Source: DASPKX01 sp035627835 (GTDB lineage Bacteria > Verrucomicrobiota > Verrucomicrobiia > Limisphaerales > SXQI01). Taken from it: 41,497 nt of DNA. Position 1 is the first letter of the stretch. Every line of letters starts with the position of its first letter. A program made the position numbers and the translations under genes. Below the pieces are notes generated by a model. That model saw only the letters and a list, made by a program, of their open reading frames with translations. It did not search any database and was not told where the DNA came from. Of this stretch, positions 33,071-41,346 are shown piece by piece. The stretch is taken from NCBI GenBank assembly GCA_035627835.1, contig DASPKX010000077.1, positions 1 through 41,497 of the forward strand. The letters are read 5' to 3'.

Positions 33071-35518
33071 CTATTCGCGGGTGATTGTTTCGTCCAGGTT
33101 CAGCAACGTCCGCGCCACGAGTGTCCAGGCGCCTTCCCTGGTGTTCCCTTGCGACGCTGCCGCAAGGGTGCGCTGCAAAATCGCGCGCTCCTCCGCATCG
33201 GGCTTGCGCGACAGGCAAAGTTGAAATGCTTTTTCCAGGCGCTGGCCATCATTCTCCGCAGGCATCTCCAGCAAGCGTCCCGCAAAGAGCGTGGCCATCT
33301 CATAGAACTGCGCGTCGTTCAGCAATGTGAGCGCTTGCAGTGGGGTATTGGAACGATTCCGCCTCGTGCAGGTCGCGAATGAGTCCGGGGCATCAAAGAC
33401 CGCGAGGGCAGGGTGCGGTGTCGCCCTCCAAAAATGGGTGTACATCCCGCGCCGAAACCGCTCGTCCCCTTTGCTCACATTCCATGCGCGACGCTGCTGG
33501 CCGAGGTTCATCACGCCATCGGGTTGCGGTGGGAACACGCTCGGTCCGCCAATCTCCCGGTTTAATAAACCGCTCGCCGTAAGAATGGAGTCGCGCACCA
33601 ATTCCGCGTCCAGGCGGAGCCGCTTTTGCCGCGCGAGCAGCTTGTTCATGGCATCGCGCTGCTCCAGGTCGGGCCGGCCGCGTGAGCTTTGGCGATAGGT
33701 CGCGGAGGTGACAATCAGTCGATGAATATGTTTCTGGCTCCAGGCGTTCTTTGAGCCTTCTGAGCCCATGAATTCTGTGGCCAACCAATCGAGCAATTCG
33801 GGGTGCGTCGGCAGTGACCCTTGCGTGCCGAAATCGTTCTCAGTCTCCACCAGCCCTCTGCCAAAGTATTGCTGCCAGATCCGATTCACCGTCACTCGAG
33901 CGAGCAGGGGATTCTCGCGATCGACAATCCAGTTGGCTAGGTCGAGCCGGTTGGTTGTGCCGGTCGGCTTCAGCGGATGAAGCACGCCCGGGACACTCGG
34001 CTCGACCTCACCCCCATCGCGGGTGAAATCACCTTTCACAAACAAATAGCTTCGGCGCGGCTTGGCCCGTTCCTGCAGGACGAGTGTCGTGTCGAACTTC
34101 GGCTTCTTCGCCCGAATCGCGCGCAGGTCGCTTTGCGCTTTCTTGTTCTCGGAACCTTTCTCAATGAAGGCGGTCAGCAGCAGCAGCTTGTGCGCCTCGG
34201 TCCGCTCGGTGGGCTTCACATCGAACGCCATCCGCACCTGCTCTGACATCGCCTGGCGTTCGCCCAGGGGCAGCTTTTCCTCCCAGGCCCGGAGCTTCGT
34301 CCAGATCTCGGGGTCCTTCTCAGGAATGGCCGCAATGTAAGCTGCGGCCTTCTCTTCAATCTCCTTGGCCGCGGCCAGTTGCTCCTCCGTCGCGAGCGGC
34401 AGCGTCGGTTCATCCGCGTTGTTCAGGAACGCATACAAGCCGAAGAAATCTTTTTGGGGCAGGGGATCAAACTTGTGATCGTGGCATTGGCTGCACGCAA
34501 TCGTCAGCCCAAGGAAAGCGGACCCGGTCGTGCTCACGCGATCAATGATCGATTCAATCCGGAACTGCTCCTTATCGATGCCCCCTTCCTCATTGATCTG
34601 GGTGTTGCGGTGAAAACCTGTCGCGATTTTCTGCTCGATCGTGGCGTTGGGCAGCATGTCACCAGCCATCTGCTCGACGACGAACTGGTCGAACGGCTTG
34701 TCCGCGTTCATGGCGTCGATGACCCAATCGCGGTACTTCCAGATCTGGCGCGGCGCATCAATGCTGTACCCGTTCGAATCCGCGTAGCGGGCCACATCCA
34801 GCCAGTGCCGGCCCCAACGCTCCCCAAAATGCGGTGACCGCAGCAACCGCTCAACCACTCGCTCGTAAGCGAAGGGGCTGGTGTCTTCCACAAACGCTTC
34901 CACCTCCTCAACCGTGGGCGGCAGGCCAATTAGATCCAGCGACACCCGCCGAATTAGCGTCACACGATCCGCTTCCGGCGAAGGCTTCAGCCCCTCTGAT
35001 TCCAAACGCGCCTGGACAAAATGGTCGATGGCATTTTTCGCAGCGGCTGGATTTTTCAGAGGCGGAACCGACGGCCGCTTGGGCGCTATGAATGCCCAAT
35101 GCTTCTCATACTCCGCCCCTTCTTTGATCCAGCGTTTGAGAATGTCGATCTGCTCCGGCGTCACCTTCTTGCCCAGCTTGGGGGGCGGCATCAGATCATC
35201 CTCATCCGTCGTGACGAGCCGCTTGATCAATTCGCTTTCATCCGCTGAGCCCGGAACAACCGCGGACTTCACCGCCCCTTCGCGTGTGTCCAGGCGCAGC
35301 TTCCCTTTGCGATCATTCTCGTCCGGCCCATGGCAAGCGAAGCAGTTGTCTGAGAGAATCGGCCGCACATCGCGATTGAAATTCACCCCGGCCTGCTCCG
35401 CTCCGGCAAGCTTTGGAGCGCTGATGAAAGCAAGCGCAGCCACCGTGACGCTGACGAAAAGCGCCACCTGGCTTCTGGTGCGCAAGTTAGGTTTAGCAGG
35501 GATCAATTTGACGCCCAT
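33071..35518 (-). CDS. PSD1 and planctomycete cytochrome c domain protein (DUF1549/DUF1553)
   Basis: An 815-residue exported protein. After a signal segment (SQVALFVSVTVAALAFISAP) comes the planctomycete cytochrome c domain with CFACH in LSDNCFACHGPDENDRKGKL. PSD1/DUF1549 follows: TLIRRVSLDLIGLPPTVEEV, FGERWGRHWLDVARYADSNG and FDQFVVEQMAGDMLPN. The C-terminal DUF1553 has VNRIWQQYFGRGLVETENDF and TPLQALTLLNDAQFYEMA. Length and order are normal. The ATG at 35518 (MGVKLIPAKPNL) gives a proper leader; a frame from 35587 adds 23 residues with no sense. It forms a two-gene operon with DUF1501. Confidence 0.93.
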   Translation of the reverse strand: MGVKLIPAKPNLRTRSQVALFVSVTVAALAFISAPKLAGAEQAGVNFNRDVRPILSDNCFACHGPDENDRKGKLRLDTREGAVKSAVVPGSADESELIKRLVTTDEDDLMPPPKLGKKVTPEQIDILKRWIKEGAEYEKHWAFIAPKRPSVPPLKNPAAAKNAIDHFVQARLESEGLKPSPEADRVTLIRRVSLDLIGLPPTVEEVEAFVEDTSPFAYERVVERLLRSPHFGERWGRHWLDVARYADSNGYSIDAPRQIWKYRDWVIDAMNADKPFDQFVVEQMAGDMLPNATIEQKIATGFHRNTQINEEGGIDKEQFRIESIIDRVSTTGSAFLGLTIACSQCHDHKFDPLPQKDFFGLYAFLNNADEPTLPLATEEQLAAAKEIEEKAAAYIAAIPEKDPEIWTKLRAWEEKLPLGERQAMSEQVRMAFDVKPTERTEAHKLLLLTAFIEKGSENKKAQSDLRAIRAKKPKFDTTLVLQERAKPRRSYLFVKGDFTRDGGEVEPSVPGVLHPLKPTGTTNRLDLANWIVDRENPLLARVTVNRIWQQYFGRGLVETENDFGTQGSLPTHPELLDWLATEFMGSEGSKNAWSQKHIHRLIVTSATYRQSSRGRPDLEQRDAMNKLLARQKRLRLDAELVRDSILTASGLLNREIGGPSVFPPQPDGVMNLGQQRRAWNVSKGDERFRRGMYTHFWRATPHPALAVFDAPDSFATCTRRNRSNTPLQALTLLNDAQFYEMATLFAGRLLEMPAENDGQRLEKAFQLCLSRKPDAEERAILQRTLAAASQGNTREGAWTLVARTLLNLDETITRE

Positions 35519-35830
35519 TCTCGGTTGAAAAGACTCATACTTCAAGAGGCCTTTGCAGACGGAACGACGGCAGTTGCGGCCCTGCACGCCCTCAGAGAAC
35601 AGGATCGTGGATGATTGGCGCCATAGAGAATATAGACCTTAAAGATCGGGCTCGGCTGATGCGGCGTAGCTTGTTGAAATCAGGCTCAACGCCGCACCGA
35701 ATCTGCAGGCGATTTCCCGCAGAGCCGCCAGGATGCAGTGGTGGAAAGCCAATTTATGACGATTCCGCCCCGCACAGGCGAGGCAAGTGATGAGTTGCCG
35801 GAGAGCATGCATTGGCTTGCAAGAAGAAGA
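35519..35830. other. Gene-free stretch with a long hairpin at 35660-35696
   Basis: About 310 bases between the PSD1 start and the end of the next minus-strand gene. No credible gene is seen. The plus strand can form a long hairpin at 35660-35696: TGCGGCGT pairs with ACGCCGCA and, after a two-base bulge, AGCTTG pairs with CAGGCT (one G-U), leaving a 7-base loop. There is no T tract, so it is not a standard terminator. The promoter of the PSD1/DUF1501 operon should lie here on the minus strand. The stretch also marks the border between ordinary chromosomal genes and the unassigned module to the right. Confidence 0.4.
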
Positions 35831-36496
35831 TCATGGGAAGAATGGGGATGGGGTTTCTGGGCGTGGAGGGGGTTCGATGAGGTCGGAGCGCGGGCCGAAA
35901 ATCTTTTCGCGCGCGGCCCAGATCTTGTCTTCGTTGTCGGTGGAGGTATTGCTGCAGATGGTCGCGATTTCCTGCTGATGAATGATGGCCTGGCGAGCGG
36001 CGTTGAACTCGAATTTCCGGGTTTCCAGAGCGAGGCGGGCGCGCAGAAGCTCCAGCTCTTCTTTGCGATACTCCGCCTCCTTCAGGCGCAGCATCCATCG
36101 ACCGAGCGTTGCGACGGTGGCGGGATCGCTTTGATGAAGCATGGCGTTGTGGAGAGTGGCTTCGCGCAGCTTATGCAAGGTGAGCTGATCAGAGTTGTTG
36201 AGCCCGGGCTTGTGGCTGGGCGGGAGGTCGCTGATGTCCTCGGTGAGTTGGCTTTGGAAACGCCAGCGGGCGCGCAGGTGAAAGCGGCGGAGGGTCGTTA
36301 TATGCGTTTTGAGCCCGAACCCTTCAGGCGGGGGCGCGGCGACCATTTCAAGAACTTGTTTGACTGAATGGGTCTCGAGCCAATCGAAGAGGATTTGCTG
36401 CTGCGCGGGGGTGAGGGCGTTCAAGGAGCAGTTCCCCTTGATGTGGATTGGCGTAAATTCTGGCGGCTCCGGGGTCTCGTCGGAAGGTGTTTTCAT
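35831..36496 (-). CDS. Unknown helical protein, 221 aa; last gene of phage-like module
   Basis: A soluble protein, helical in most of its length. Residues about 25-80 (LTPAQQQILFDWLETHSVKQ, then VLEMVAAPPPEGFGLKTHIT and TLRRFHLRAR) look like a helix-turn-helix unit. Residues about 110-175 form a long charged helix (LKEAEYRKEELELLRARLAL, ETRKFEFNAARQ). The build recalls small phage DNA-packaging or Mu gp27-like proteins, but no family match can be claimed. The opposite strand carries a frame of similar length that lacks such structure. No ribosome binding site precedes the ATG; the upstream 130 bases hold GTGTTTT-type repeats. Confidence 0.65.
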   Translation of the reverse strand: MKTPSDETPEPPEFTPIHIKGNCSLNALTPAQQQILFDWLETHSVKQVLEMVAAPPPEGFGLKTHITTLRRFHLRARWRFQSQLTEDISDLPPSHKPGLNNSDQLTLHKLREATLHNAMLHQSDPATVATLGRWMLRLKEAEYRKEELELLRARLALETRKFEFNAARQAIIHQQEIATICSNTSTDNEDKIWAAREKIFGPRSDLIEPPPRPETPSPFFP

Positions 36497-36806
36497 GGGA
36501 AAATATTTTTTAGGTGCTTTTCAGGCCGTTTAGTGTGTTTTCCTTAGGAAACCAACGTGTTTTGCAATGTGTTTTCGAATGTGTTCGCAACGTGTTCTGG
36601 AATGTGTTTTGCACGTTGAGAGGGGTGGAAGTTGGCGGGATTTCGGTGCGGAGAAAGGGTCCATGTCGCGAGGGTGAGGAGGCAATCGAGCAGGCAAATG
36701 TAAACGCGCACGAGGTTTGGGGCATTTTCGCAGAGGTTTAAGGTGAGTCCACGCCCTTTGCTTTCCGTGTGCACCCCCTCTGCACTGCTCTTGCAGACCC
36801 TCTGGC
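36497..36806. other. Gene-poor gap holding repeats; doubtful small frame
   Basis: About 310 bases between two minus-strand genes. It is less GC-rich than the flanks at its left part, with AAAATATTTTTT at 36500-36511, an inverted repeat TTTCC-TTA-GGAAA at 36539-36551, and a 12-base tandem repeat listed separately. A minus-strand frame at 36544-36828 would give 94 residues, overlapping the 97-residue gene by 22 bases, but its C-terminal end is only the translated repeat (NTFENTLQNTL) and no family feature is seen; it is not called. Confidence 0.5.
36554..36612. repeat. Tandem 12-bp repeat array (AAYGTGTTYTGS type), five units
   Basis: Five head-to-tail units: AACGTGTTTTGC (36554), AATGTGTTTTCG (36566), AATGTGTTCGC (36578, one base short), AACGTGTTCTGG (36589), AATGTGTTTTGC (36601). 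Looser GTGTTTT-like copies lie to the left near 36487, 36514 and 36535, the first overlapping the start codon of the 221-residue gene. Units follow one another without spacers, so this is not a CRISPR. Possible roles are an iteron-like or regulator-binding array, or low-complexity drift. Confidence 0.8.
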
Positions 36807-37100
36807 CTACCACTTCTCCGCTGGGCATCGCTCAGCTCTAAGCCAAGTCTTTGCCCGCAGGAAGCATCCGCAAGCCGCATGGCCGCATCTGCCCGACTCG
36901 GCCACGTAAGCTTCGCAGTTCTCGCAAACGCCTTTTCGCCTCTCGATCTCCGCGTCGTCAGCCTTTAACGGGTTCCCGCTCGCCACGGCCGCTGCCGATC
37001 TCACCACCGCCCCCGCCGCGTTCTTCGCGAGCGCCACGGGCCCAGGCATCTTCCTCTGGCCGCCGATGCTCACCACCTGCCTTCCGATCGGAAACTTCAT
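36807..37100 (-). CDS. Small Cys-rich protein, 97 aa (probable zinc binding)
   Basis: A 97-residue protein whose C-terminal half carries GVCENCEAYVAESGRCGHAA followed by CGCFLRAKTWLRAERCPAEKW: cysteines spaced C-x2-C, then a cluster of three, then a last one before a W end. I recall a similar pattern (CGCF...K...CP..KW) from small phage-associated proteins; zinc binding is likely. The N-terminal half is Ala/Gly-rich with no clear fold. Its ATG overlaps the stop of the 1255-residue gene by four bases (ATGA), so the two are translated together, which strongly supports it as a real gene of the same module. No function can be named. Confidence 0.75.
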   Translation of the reverse strand: MKFPIGRQVVSIGGQRKMPGPVALAKNAAGAVVRSAAAVASGNPLKADDAEIERRKGVCENCEAYVAESGRCGHAACGCFLRAKTWLRAERCPAEKW

Positions 37101-40100
37101 ATCAGTGGAACGGTGATAAAGAATCCCGGACCCGCCACGAGGTTCAAGGTCGTCGAAGCCTGGCTAAAGTTGGCGCAGGGCGTTTGGGCGATGTCCACAC
37201 CACGCCCGGCGGTAAACGTCCCTGGTGGCGCATTCCCGGCGTCCAGGGTGCCCGATGAGATCAAAACGTATTTCTCACTCACGACCTCCTCATCAGCGAA
37301 TGACCTCCAGCCGATCGTCCCGTCGTGCAGGAAAGGTGTGCAGCCTGGCCCGTTTCCGCCTGCCTCGCAGCAATCCGACTCGGCCACGCTGGTCGCCTGC
37401 ACACGCGCATGCCACACAATCTTCGTTTCCAGTGCTAAGAACCCGCCGAGAGACGAGATCTGATCCCGCCAGCTCAAGGGGATTGCCTCCTGCCAGCCCT
37501 CCGCCAGCTTCACGTTGTAGTTTACGCGAGACCGGTTGGTACGGATCGCGTAACCCCCATCTAGGCAGAATCCCAGTGCCGCTGTAGTCGCCGCTCCGAT
37601 CGCAGTGGTGTTGCTGTCGCAGGATCCTGGCAGTGACGAAACCAGCCCACCTAACCCGGAAGGCGGCGTGCCCGTCCAGAGCACCTTCCATCCTGGGTCG
37701 GCCGTGTCGCACGGCATCACAGGACCTGCGGGCCAGTCCGGGGTGATCGCCTGGTAATCAAACGAGGATAGGTCTGTGCATTCCAGCTCCCACGGAAGCA
37801 TCACCCGCGCAGTCGTCAGCAAGTTGACCGCTCGGACGTACTGATTGAAAACCTCTGCGTAAGCGATCGTGTTCGGCATCGGCCCCATGCTGAACGGCTG
37901 ATCCGGACGCACACTCTCCGGGAACATGCTGAAGTGGCGGCCGCCAAACGCCTCGAGGCAAAGATTCTCGAACCGGTAATCAAACAGCCGCCCCTCACCG
38001 GCTGCTTGGCTAACCTTGCTAGTGGTCACACCATCGACGAATCCCTCGCACATGGCGCGGATCCGGATCTCCATTTGCGCCATTAGCAACGCATCGCCGC
38101 GCGCATCGCTTAGCTCCCCCGAATCGTCACGGTCCTCGTAGACCTCCGGCTCCAGCCGCACGAACATAAAGTGCGGAAGGCACGATCCAAACGGGTTATC
38201 AGGGTTCCCGTTAATGCTGCTATTCGTGCCATTGTCCCCGGTCTTAACACTGCAACTGCGGCCCTGAACTTGCAACCGCATGTATTCGCGCAGCGCATTG
38301 TCATCCGTGCGGTAATCCTCGTTCCACAGAGCGGTCACCTCGTCACTGCTCCAGGCTGTTGGATCACTGCTCACGGACGCTGGCGCATCCTCATGCGAGT
38401 GAAACCGCCCTGTGAACACCAGCTTCACAATCTCTTCACCGCCTTCGAATTCCACCGTCGCGCTCTCGACCTCGTAAGGCGGTTGGTAAACCAGGCAGCT
38501 CTTGAAGAACTCCTCACTCGATCCAGCGTTGTTTGACCCGTGCGCATAGTTGTAGCCGGTAGGCGCTTCGGGAGCGACGTACTCGGCCTGCACCCGTGGG
38601 TGGTTCAAATAACGGCGGATCGTGCTCTCGCTCTCCTCCAGGCTCACGCTGTGGTTGTAGTTAACATGCCGCCGAAAACCGGTGTGGTTGGCGCTCCCGC
38701 TGTGGAAGTGACAACGATTGTTCCAGGTGTAGTAATCGCCATAAGCGTCCGCCTTCCATAGCGAGGTGTTGCTAAATGTAAATCGATGCGTCTGCAGGAA
38801 GCACACCCATTGATTTGTCGCGCCGCGCTTGATTGCTGACCTCCTGATCCCGTCCCGCACATACAGCTTCGCATCGCCCGACTCCTGGAAGTCGGCGGAA
38901 GCGCCAGCGGTAAAGCTCTGTTCGTTCACATATGCCGCCCCTTGGTAAACGATGTAGCCGGAGGTCGCGCGAACGATGTAAGTCTCACCTTCCATCAGCT
39001 CGCCCGAGGTCAACGCCTGGTGCGCAGGAGCCAGGCCCCAGAAGAGATCCACTTTCTCGTTCTGCATTCCGAACGCGTAGCGCTTAAACCGCACGATGCT
39101 CTTGCCTCCGGTGACCTCGTAGCTCAAGAACTGCCGCCGAGGAATGATGTGCACCATCTCCCTGCTGAGCCGCCGAGCTGTGTCGAATACCGGGTTGAAG
39201 TTCACCCAGCTGTCGTTTTCGCTCTTCGGTCCGGCCGCGATTGGGTTCGCGATCACCCCGTAGTTTTTGTAGATGCTCCAGAAGTCCGGCGCGTTGCTTA
39301 CATCGATGCCGCGATTGTCAGTGGAGTGGCTTATCTCATCGCCGCCCTTCGTCGCGAAGAGGCGCAGCAACATGTAGGCGTCCCACACCTGCGGCTTATA
39401 TTCGAGCAGCTCTGCGAACTCGACGTTGATTTGCCCTGGCCCTGAGAACCTCAGCCCGTTCGGGATCCGCACCATCATTCCGTCCCACGGCTCTTTGAAG
39501 TACTCCGCTGTTTCTGCCACCCCGTTGTCAGCAGCGGTTAGCTTGAGTGTGCGCTTCAGCTCGCCCGCTGGCGTCCGCAGCTCCACGGTCACACTGCCGA
39601 ATAACCCGTCTACCCGCACATACACTCCCGCCAGCACGAACCCCGGCCGAGCGAAATAAATCGGCCCCGTGCCAGTGTTCACAAACTCAAGGTCGGTCCC
39701 CTGCGGAATCTCCGCTGGCCCACGCCAGGCAGCCACCGGGTAGATGGCTTGCAATTGCTCGGCTTCATATCTGCCGATCGCTGGCGCGAGCAAATACTGG
39801 CGGGTCATAAACTCTTGGAAGTCGAAGCCCACGTTCTCGATCTCAAACTCAGATGTGGCGGTGTCCACGCGCTGCCCAGGGCTGCCGCGAAACTCGGCCG
39901 CATAATACGCCACCATGCGCGGCAAGTGCCCTCCGTCCGCGCGTTGCAAGTGGCCTTCGCCGGTGTACGGGCCTTCCACCCAATCAGCCGCTTCATAAGC
40001 ATCGATCCAATATCCGAGCCCCGGCCCTTGGCTCACCACCACGTAAAACATCGAGCTAAACCCAAAGATCCCCAGCACATGGCCTGTGTCAGAGAACTCA

Positions 40101-40864
40101 GCGCCCTCGGGGCAGCTTCCAGCGTAGGTGATGCTCGGCAACCCATCGTCGTTATAACTGATCGTGCCGTGGTAGCCGCCCACACTGACGTCCGCCCGCA
40201 GCGCCGTGAATTTGATCTGATAGCTCGGGATGTTCGTGTTTTCCGCGCTGCCGCAGCTGCTCAGCAGCTCCACTGGCGTCGGGAAATAGCCGCCATAGCT
40301 CTTGCCGTGCGGGCTGTAGGATGGGAAAGCGAACTGCGTGGCCGATTGTGCGGCCGCGAGCGCAGGCACGTTTTGCAGACCCGTTTCAGGGTCAATAACA
40401 CCACGTTGCAATTTGCCCAGCTCCCAGAAGTCTCCCCACGTCTGCGGCTGCCGTGAGTCCGCAACGCTGCCCAGGCGCAGCGCTGGCCCGCCTCCATCCT
40501 CCGCCAGCCGTAAGTATTCAGGGAACGTGTCACCAATGCCGAACACGAACTGCATTATCGGATTGGCAAGGTTGGCGCCTTCCACCCCGCCAGCGGGAGT
40601 GACTGGCCAAGCGATATCCCGCTCCGGATCCAAACCTTGGTAAATCTCCCAGAACTCACCCTGCGCTGGGAACACAAACCCGCTTTCGTCAGGGAGCCGC
40701 ACCTGGCGGAAGAGGTTGAACCACCACATGGCGATGCGATAAGCGCCATCACCGATGCCGCTGCGCAGCCGGTCATTGATCGCCCGCGCCAGCTTGTTCT
40801 GCTGAAGGCTCGTTGGCGCTTCTCCTGGCGCCACTTCAATCGCTCGTGTGAAACTGATTGCCAT
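37097..40864 (-). CDS. Giant unknown protein, 1255 aa, possible phage or element structural protein
   Basis: A very long soluble protein with no signal peptide, no membrane segment and no family I recognise. It is rich in Gly, Tyr, Trp, Phe and Asn and mostly beta-like, e.g. GYHGTISYNDDGLPSITYAG, YFKEPWDGMMVRIPNGLRFS and VGLFGSV-type strands near residue 430. Cysteines are frequent in the last third (ESDCCEAGGNGPGC). This composition is common in virion fibre, tail or baseplate proteins, which is inference only. The ATG at 40864 (MAISFTRAIEVAPG) is chosen because the longer frame from a TTG at 40885 lies within the terminator hairpin. No ribosome binding site precedes it. It overlaps the 97-residue gene by four bases. 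Confidence 0.8.
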   Translation of the reverse strand: MAISFTRAIEVAPGEAPTSLQQNKLARAINDRLRSGIGDGAYRIAMWWFNLFRQVRLPDESGFVFPAQGEFWEIYQGLDPERDIAWPVTPAGGVEGANLANPIMQFVFGIGDTFPEYLRLAEDGGGPALRLGSVADSRQPQTWGDFWELGKLQRGVIDPETGLQNVPALAAAQSATQFAFPSYSPHGKSYGGYFPTPVELLSSCGSAENTNIPSYQIKFTALRADVSVGGYHGTISYNDDGLPSITYAGSCPEGAEFSDTGHVLGIFGFSSMFYVVVSQGPGLGYWIDAYEAADWVEGPYTGEGHLQRADGGHLPRMVAYYAAEFRGSPGQRVDTATSEFEIENVGFDFQEFMTRQYLLAPAIGRYEAEQLQAIYPVAAWRGPAEIPQGTDLEFVNTGTGPIYFARPGFVLAGVYVRVDGLFGSVTVELRTPAGELKRTLKLTAADNGVAETAEYFKEPWDGMMVRIPNGLRFSGPGQINVEFAELLEYKPQVWDAYMLLRLFATKGGDEISHSTDNRGIDVSNAPDFWSIYKNYGVIANPIAAGPKSENDSWVNFNPVFDTARRLSREMVHIIPRRQFLSYEVTGGKSIVRFKRYAFGMQNEKVDLFWGLAPAHQALTSGELMEGETYIVRATSGYIVYQGAAYVNEQSFTAGASADFQESGDAKLYVRDGIRRSAIKRGATNQWVCFLQTHRFTFSNTSLWKADAYGDYYTWNNRCHFHSGSANHTGFRRHVNYNHSVSLEESESTIRRYLNHPRVQAEYVAPEAPTGYNYAHGSNNAGSSEEFFKSCLVYQPPYEVESATVEFEGGEEIVKLVFTGRFHSHEDAPASVSSDPTAWSSDEVTALWNEDYRTDDNALREYMRLQVQGRSCSVKTGDNGTNSSINGNPDNPFGSCLPHFMFVRLEPEVYEDRDDSGELSDARGDALLMAQMEIRIRAMCEGFVDGVTTSKVSQAAGEGRLFDYRFENLCLEAFGGRHFSMFPESVRPDQPFSMGPMPNTIAYAEVFNQYVRAVNLLTTARVMLPWELECTDLSSFDYQAITPDWPAGPVMPCDTADPGWKVLWTGTPPSGLGGLVSSLPGSCDSNTTAIGAATTAALGFCLDGGYAIRTNRSRVNYNVKLAEGWQEAIPLSWRDQISSLGGFLALETKIVWHARVQATSVAESDCCEAGGNGPGCTPFLHDGTIGWRSFADEEVVSEKYVLISSGTLDAGNAPPGTFTAGRGVDIAQTPCANFSQASTTLNLVAGPGFFITVPLI

Positions 40865-40866
40865 AG

Positions 40867-40893
40867 AAAAAAGGGACGCCGGCAAGCGTCCCT
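40867..40893 (-). terminator. Intrinsic terminator directly before the giant gene
   Basis: Read on the minus strand: stem AGGGACGC (40893-40886), loop TTGCCG, stem GCGTCCCT (40879-40872), then a run of six T (40872-40867). The stem is a perfect 8 bp. It lies about 20 bases after the stop of the 130-residue gene and its T run ends two bases before the ATG at 40864. It should end most transcripts of the upstream gene and let few pass into the giant gene. Confidence 0.9.
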
Positions 40894-40913
40894 GTAACGG
40901 TCTGTTTAGGCGG

Positions 40914-41306
40914 TTAGCTCACGGTGCCGACCGCATGCACTTGGAGCTTGATCGGCGCTGTGCTTGCCGCCGCCCAAAGATTCTGCGCTTGCGTCGGTGT
41001 TACGGCGCTCGGGATCAGCGCAGATTTGCCAGGCTTGATCCGCGCGAAGGTGTAAGTGGTGCCGCCCGACTTAATTTTGATGTCCACGTAATTGGTCGCG
41101 TCCAAGTTCTTCAGGTGGATATAGCTCACACCTTCAGTAATCAGATCCGCGGCGAATGCGATCTCGGTGTCCGTCGTCGCGATCGTCTGCACCGTCAGCG
41201 AGCGTTGGCTGCCCGTCGGGCTCAGGCTGAAGCTGCATTCCGCTGTCGTGTTCACGCCGTCCTTGTTCATGGACAGCTTCGTTGTGACTGAAATTTCATT
41301 TGCCAT
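40914..41306 (-). CDS. Unknown 130-aa beta-rich protein, possible virion/decoration protein
   Basis: A 130-residue soluble, beta-strand-rich protein with no signal peptide: MANEISVTTKLSMNKDGVNT, ISYIHLKNLDATNYVDIKIK-like strands (SYIHLKNLDATNYVDIKIKS), and GGTTYTFARIKPGKSALIPS. Thr, Ser and Ala are frequent and there are few cysteines. Small proteins of this build are common in phage structural gene clusters, but no family match can be claimed. It has the best ribosome binding site in the module, AAGGAG eight bases before the ATG, and a strong terminator follows. Together these suggest high expression as a separate transcript. Confidence 0.8.
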   Translation of the reverse strand: MANEISVTTKLSMNKDGVNTTAECSFSLSPTGSQRSLTVQTIATTDTEIAFAADLITEGVSYIHLKNLDATNYVDIKIKSGGTTYTFARIKPGKSALIPSAVTPTQAQNLWAAASTAPIKLQVHAVGTVS

Positions 41307-41314
41307 GGTTCGTT

Positions 41315-41320
41315 CTCCTT
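41315..41320 (-). promoter_or_regulatory. Ribosome binding site of the 130-aa gene
   Basis: AAGGAG on the minus strand stands eight bases before the ATG at 41306. Most genes in the window have no such site, so this one marks a well-translated gene and fixes its start. Confidence 0.85.
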
Positions 41321-41346
41321 AAATTCGTAAGTTGGCGAGCACGCAC

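Noticed and set aside
34760..34790. GTTCGAATCC string resembling a tRNA T-loop
   Set aside because: It lies inside the PSD1 coding region and has no matching stems.
35660..35696. Hairpin considered as an integron attC site
   Set aside because: One half matches a core site loosely (GCTCAAC) but the other core is not in the right form or order, and no integrase or cassette row is present.
35738..36367. Plus-strand frame of 209 residues opposite the 221-residue minus-strand gene
   Set aside because: It starts with GTG, has no recognisable fold and an odd Gly/Glu/Trp-rich composition. The opposite frame has a coherent helical protein and matches the strand of all its neighbours.
36554..36612. 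Repeat array considered as a CRISPR
   Set aside because: Units are 11-12 bases, directly adjacent with no spacers, and no cas gene is present.
36544..36828. Minus-strand frame of 94 residues after the Cys-rich gene
   Set aside because: Its C-terminal third is only the translated 12-base repeat and the rest has no family features; one repeat unit is 11 bases long, so the repeat does not keep a frame. Left as doubtful.
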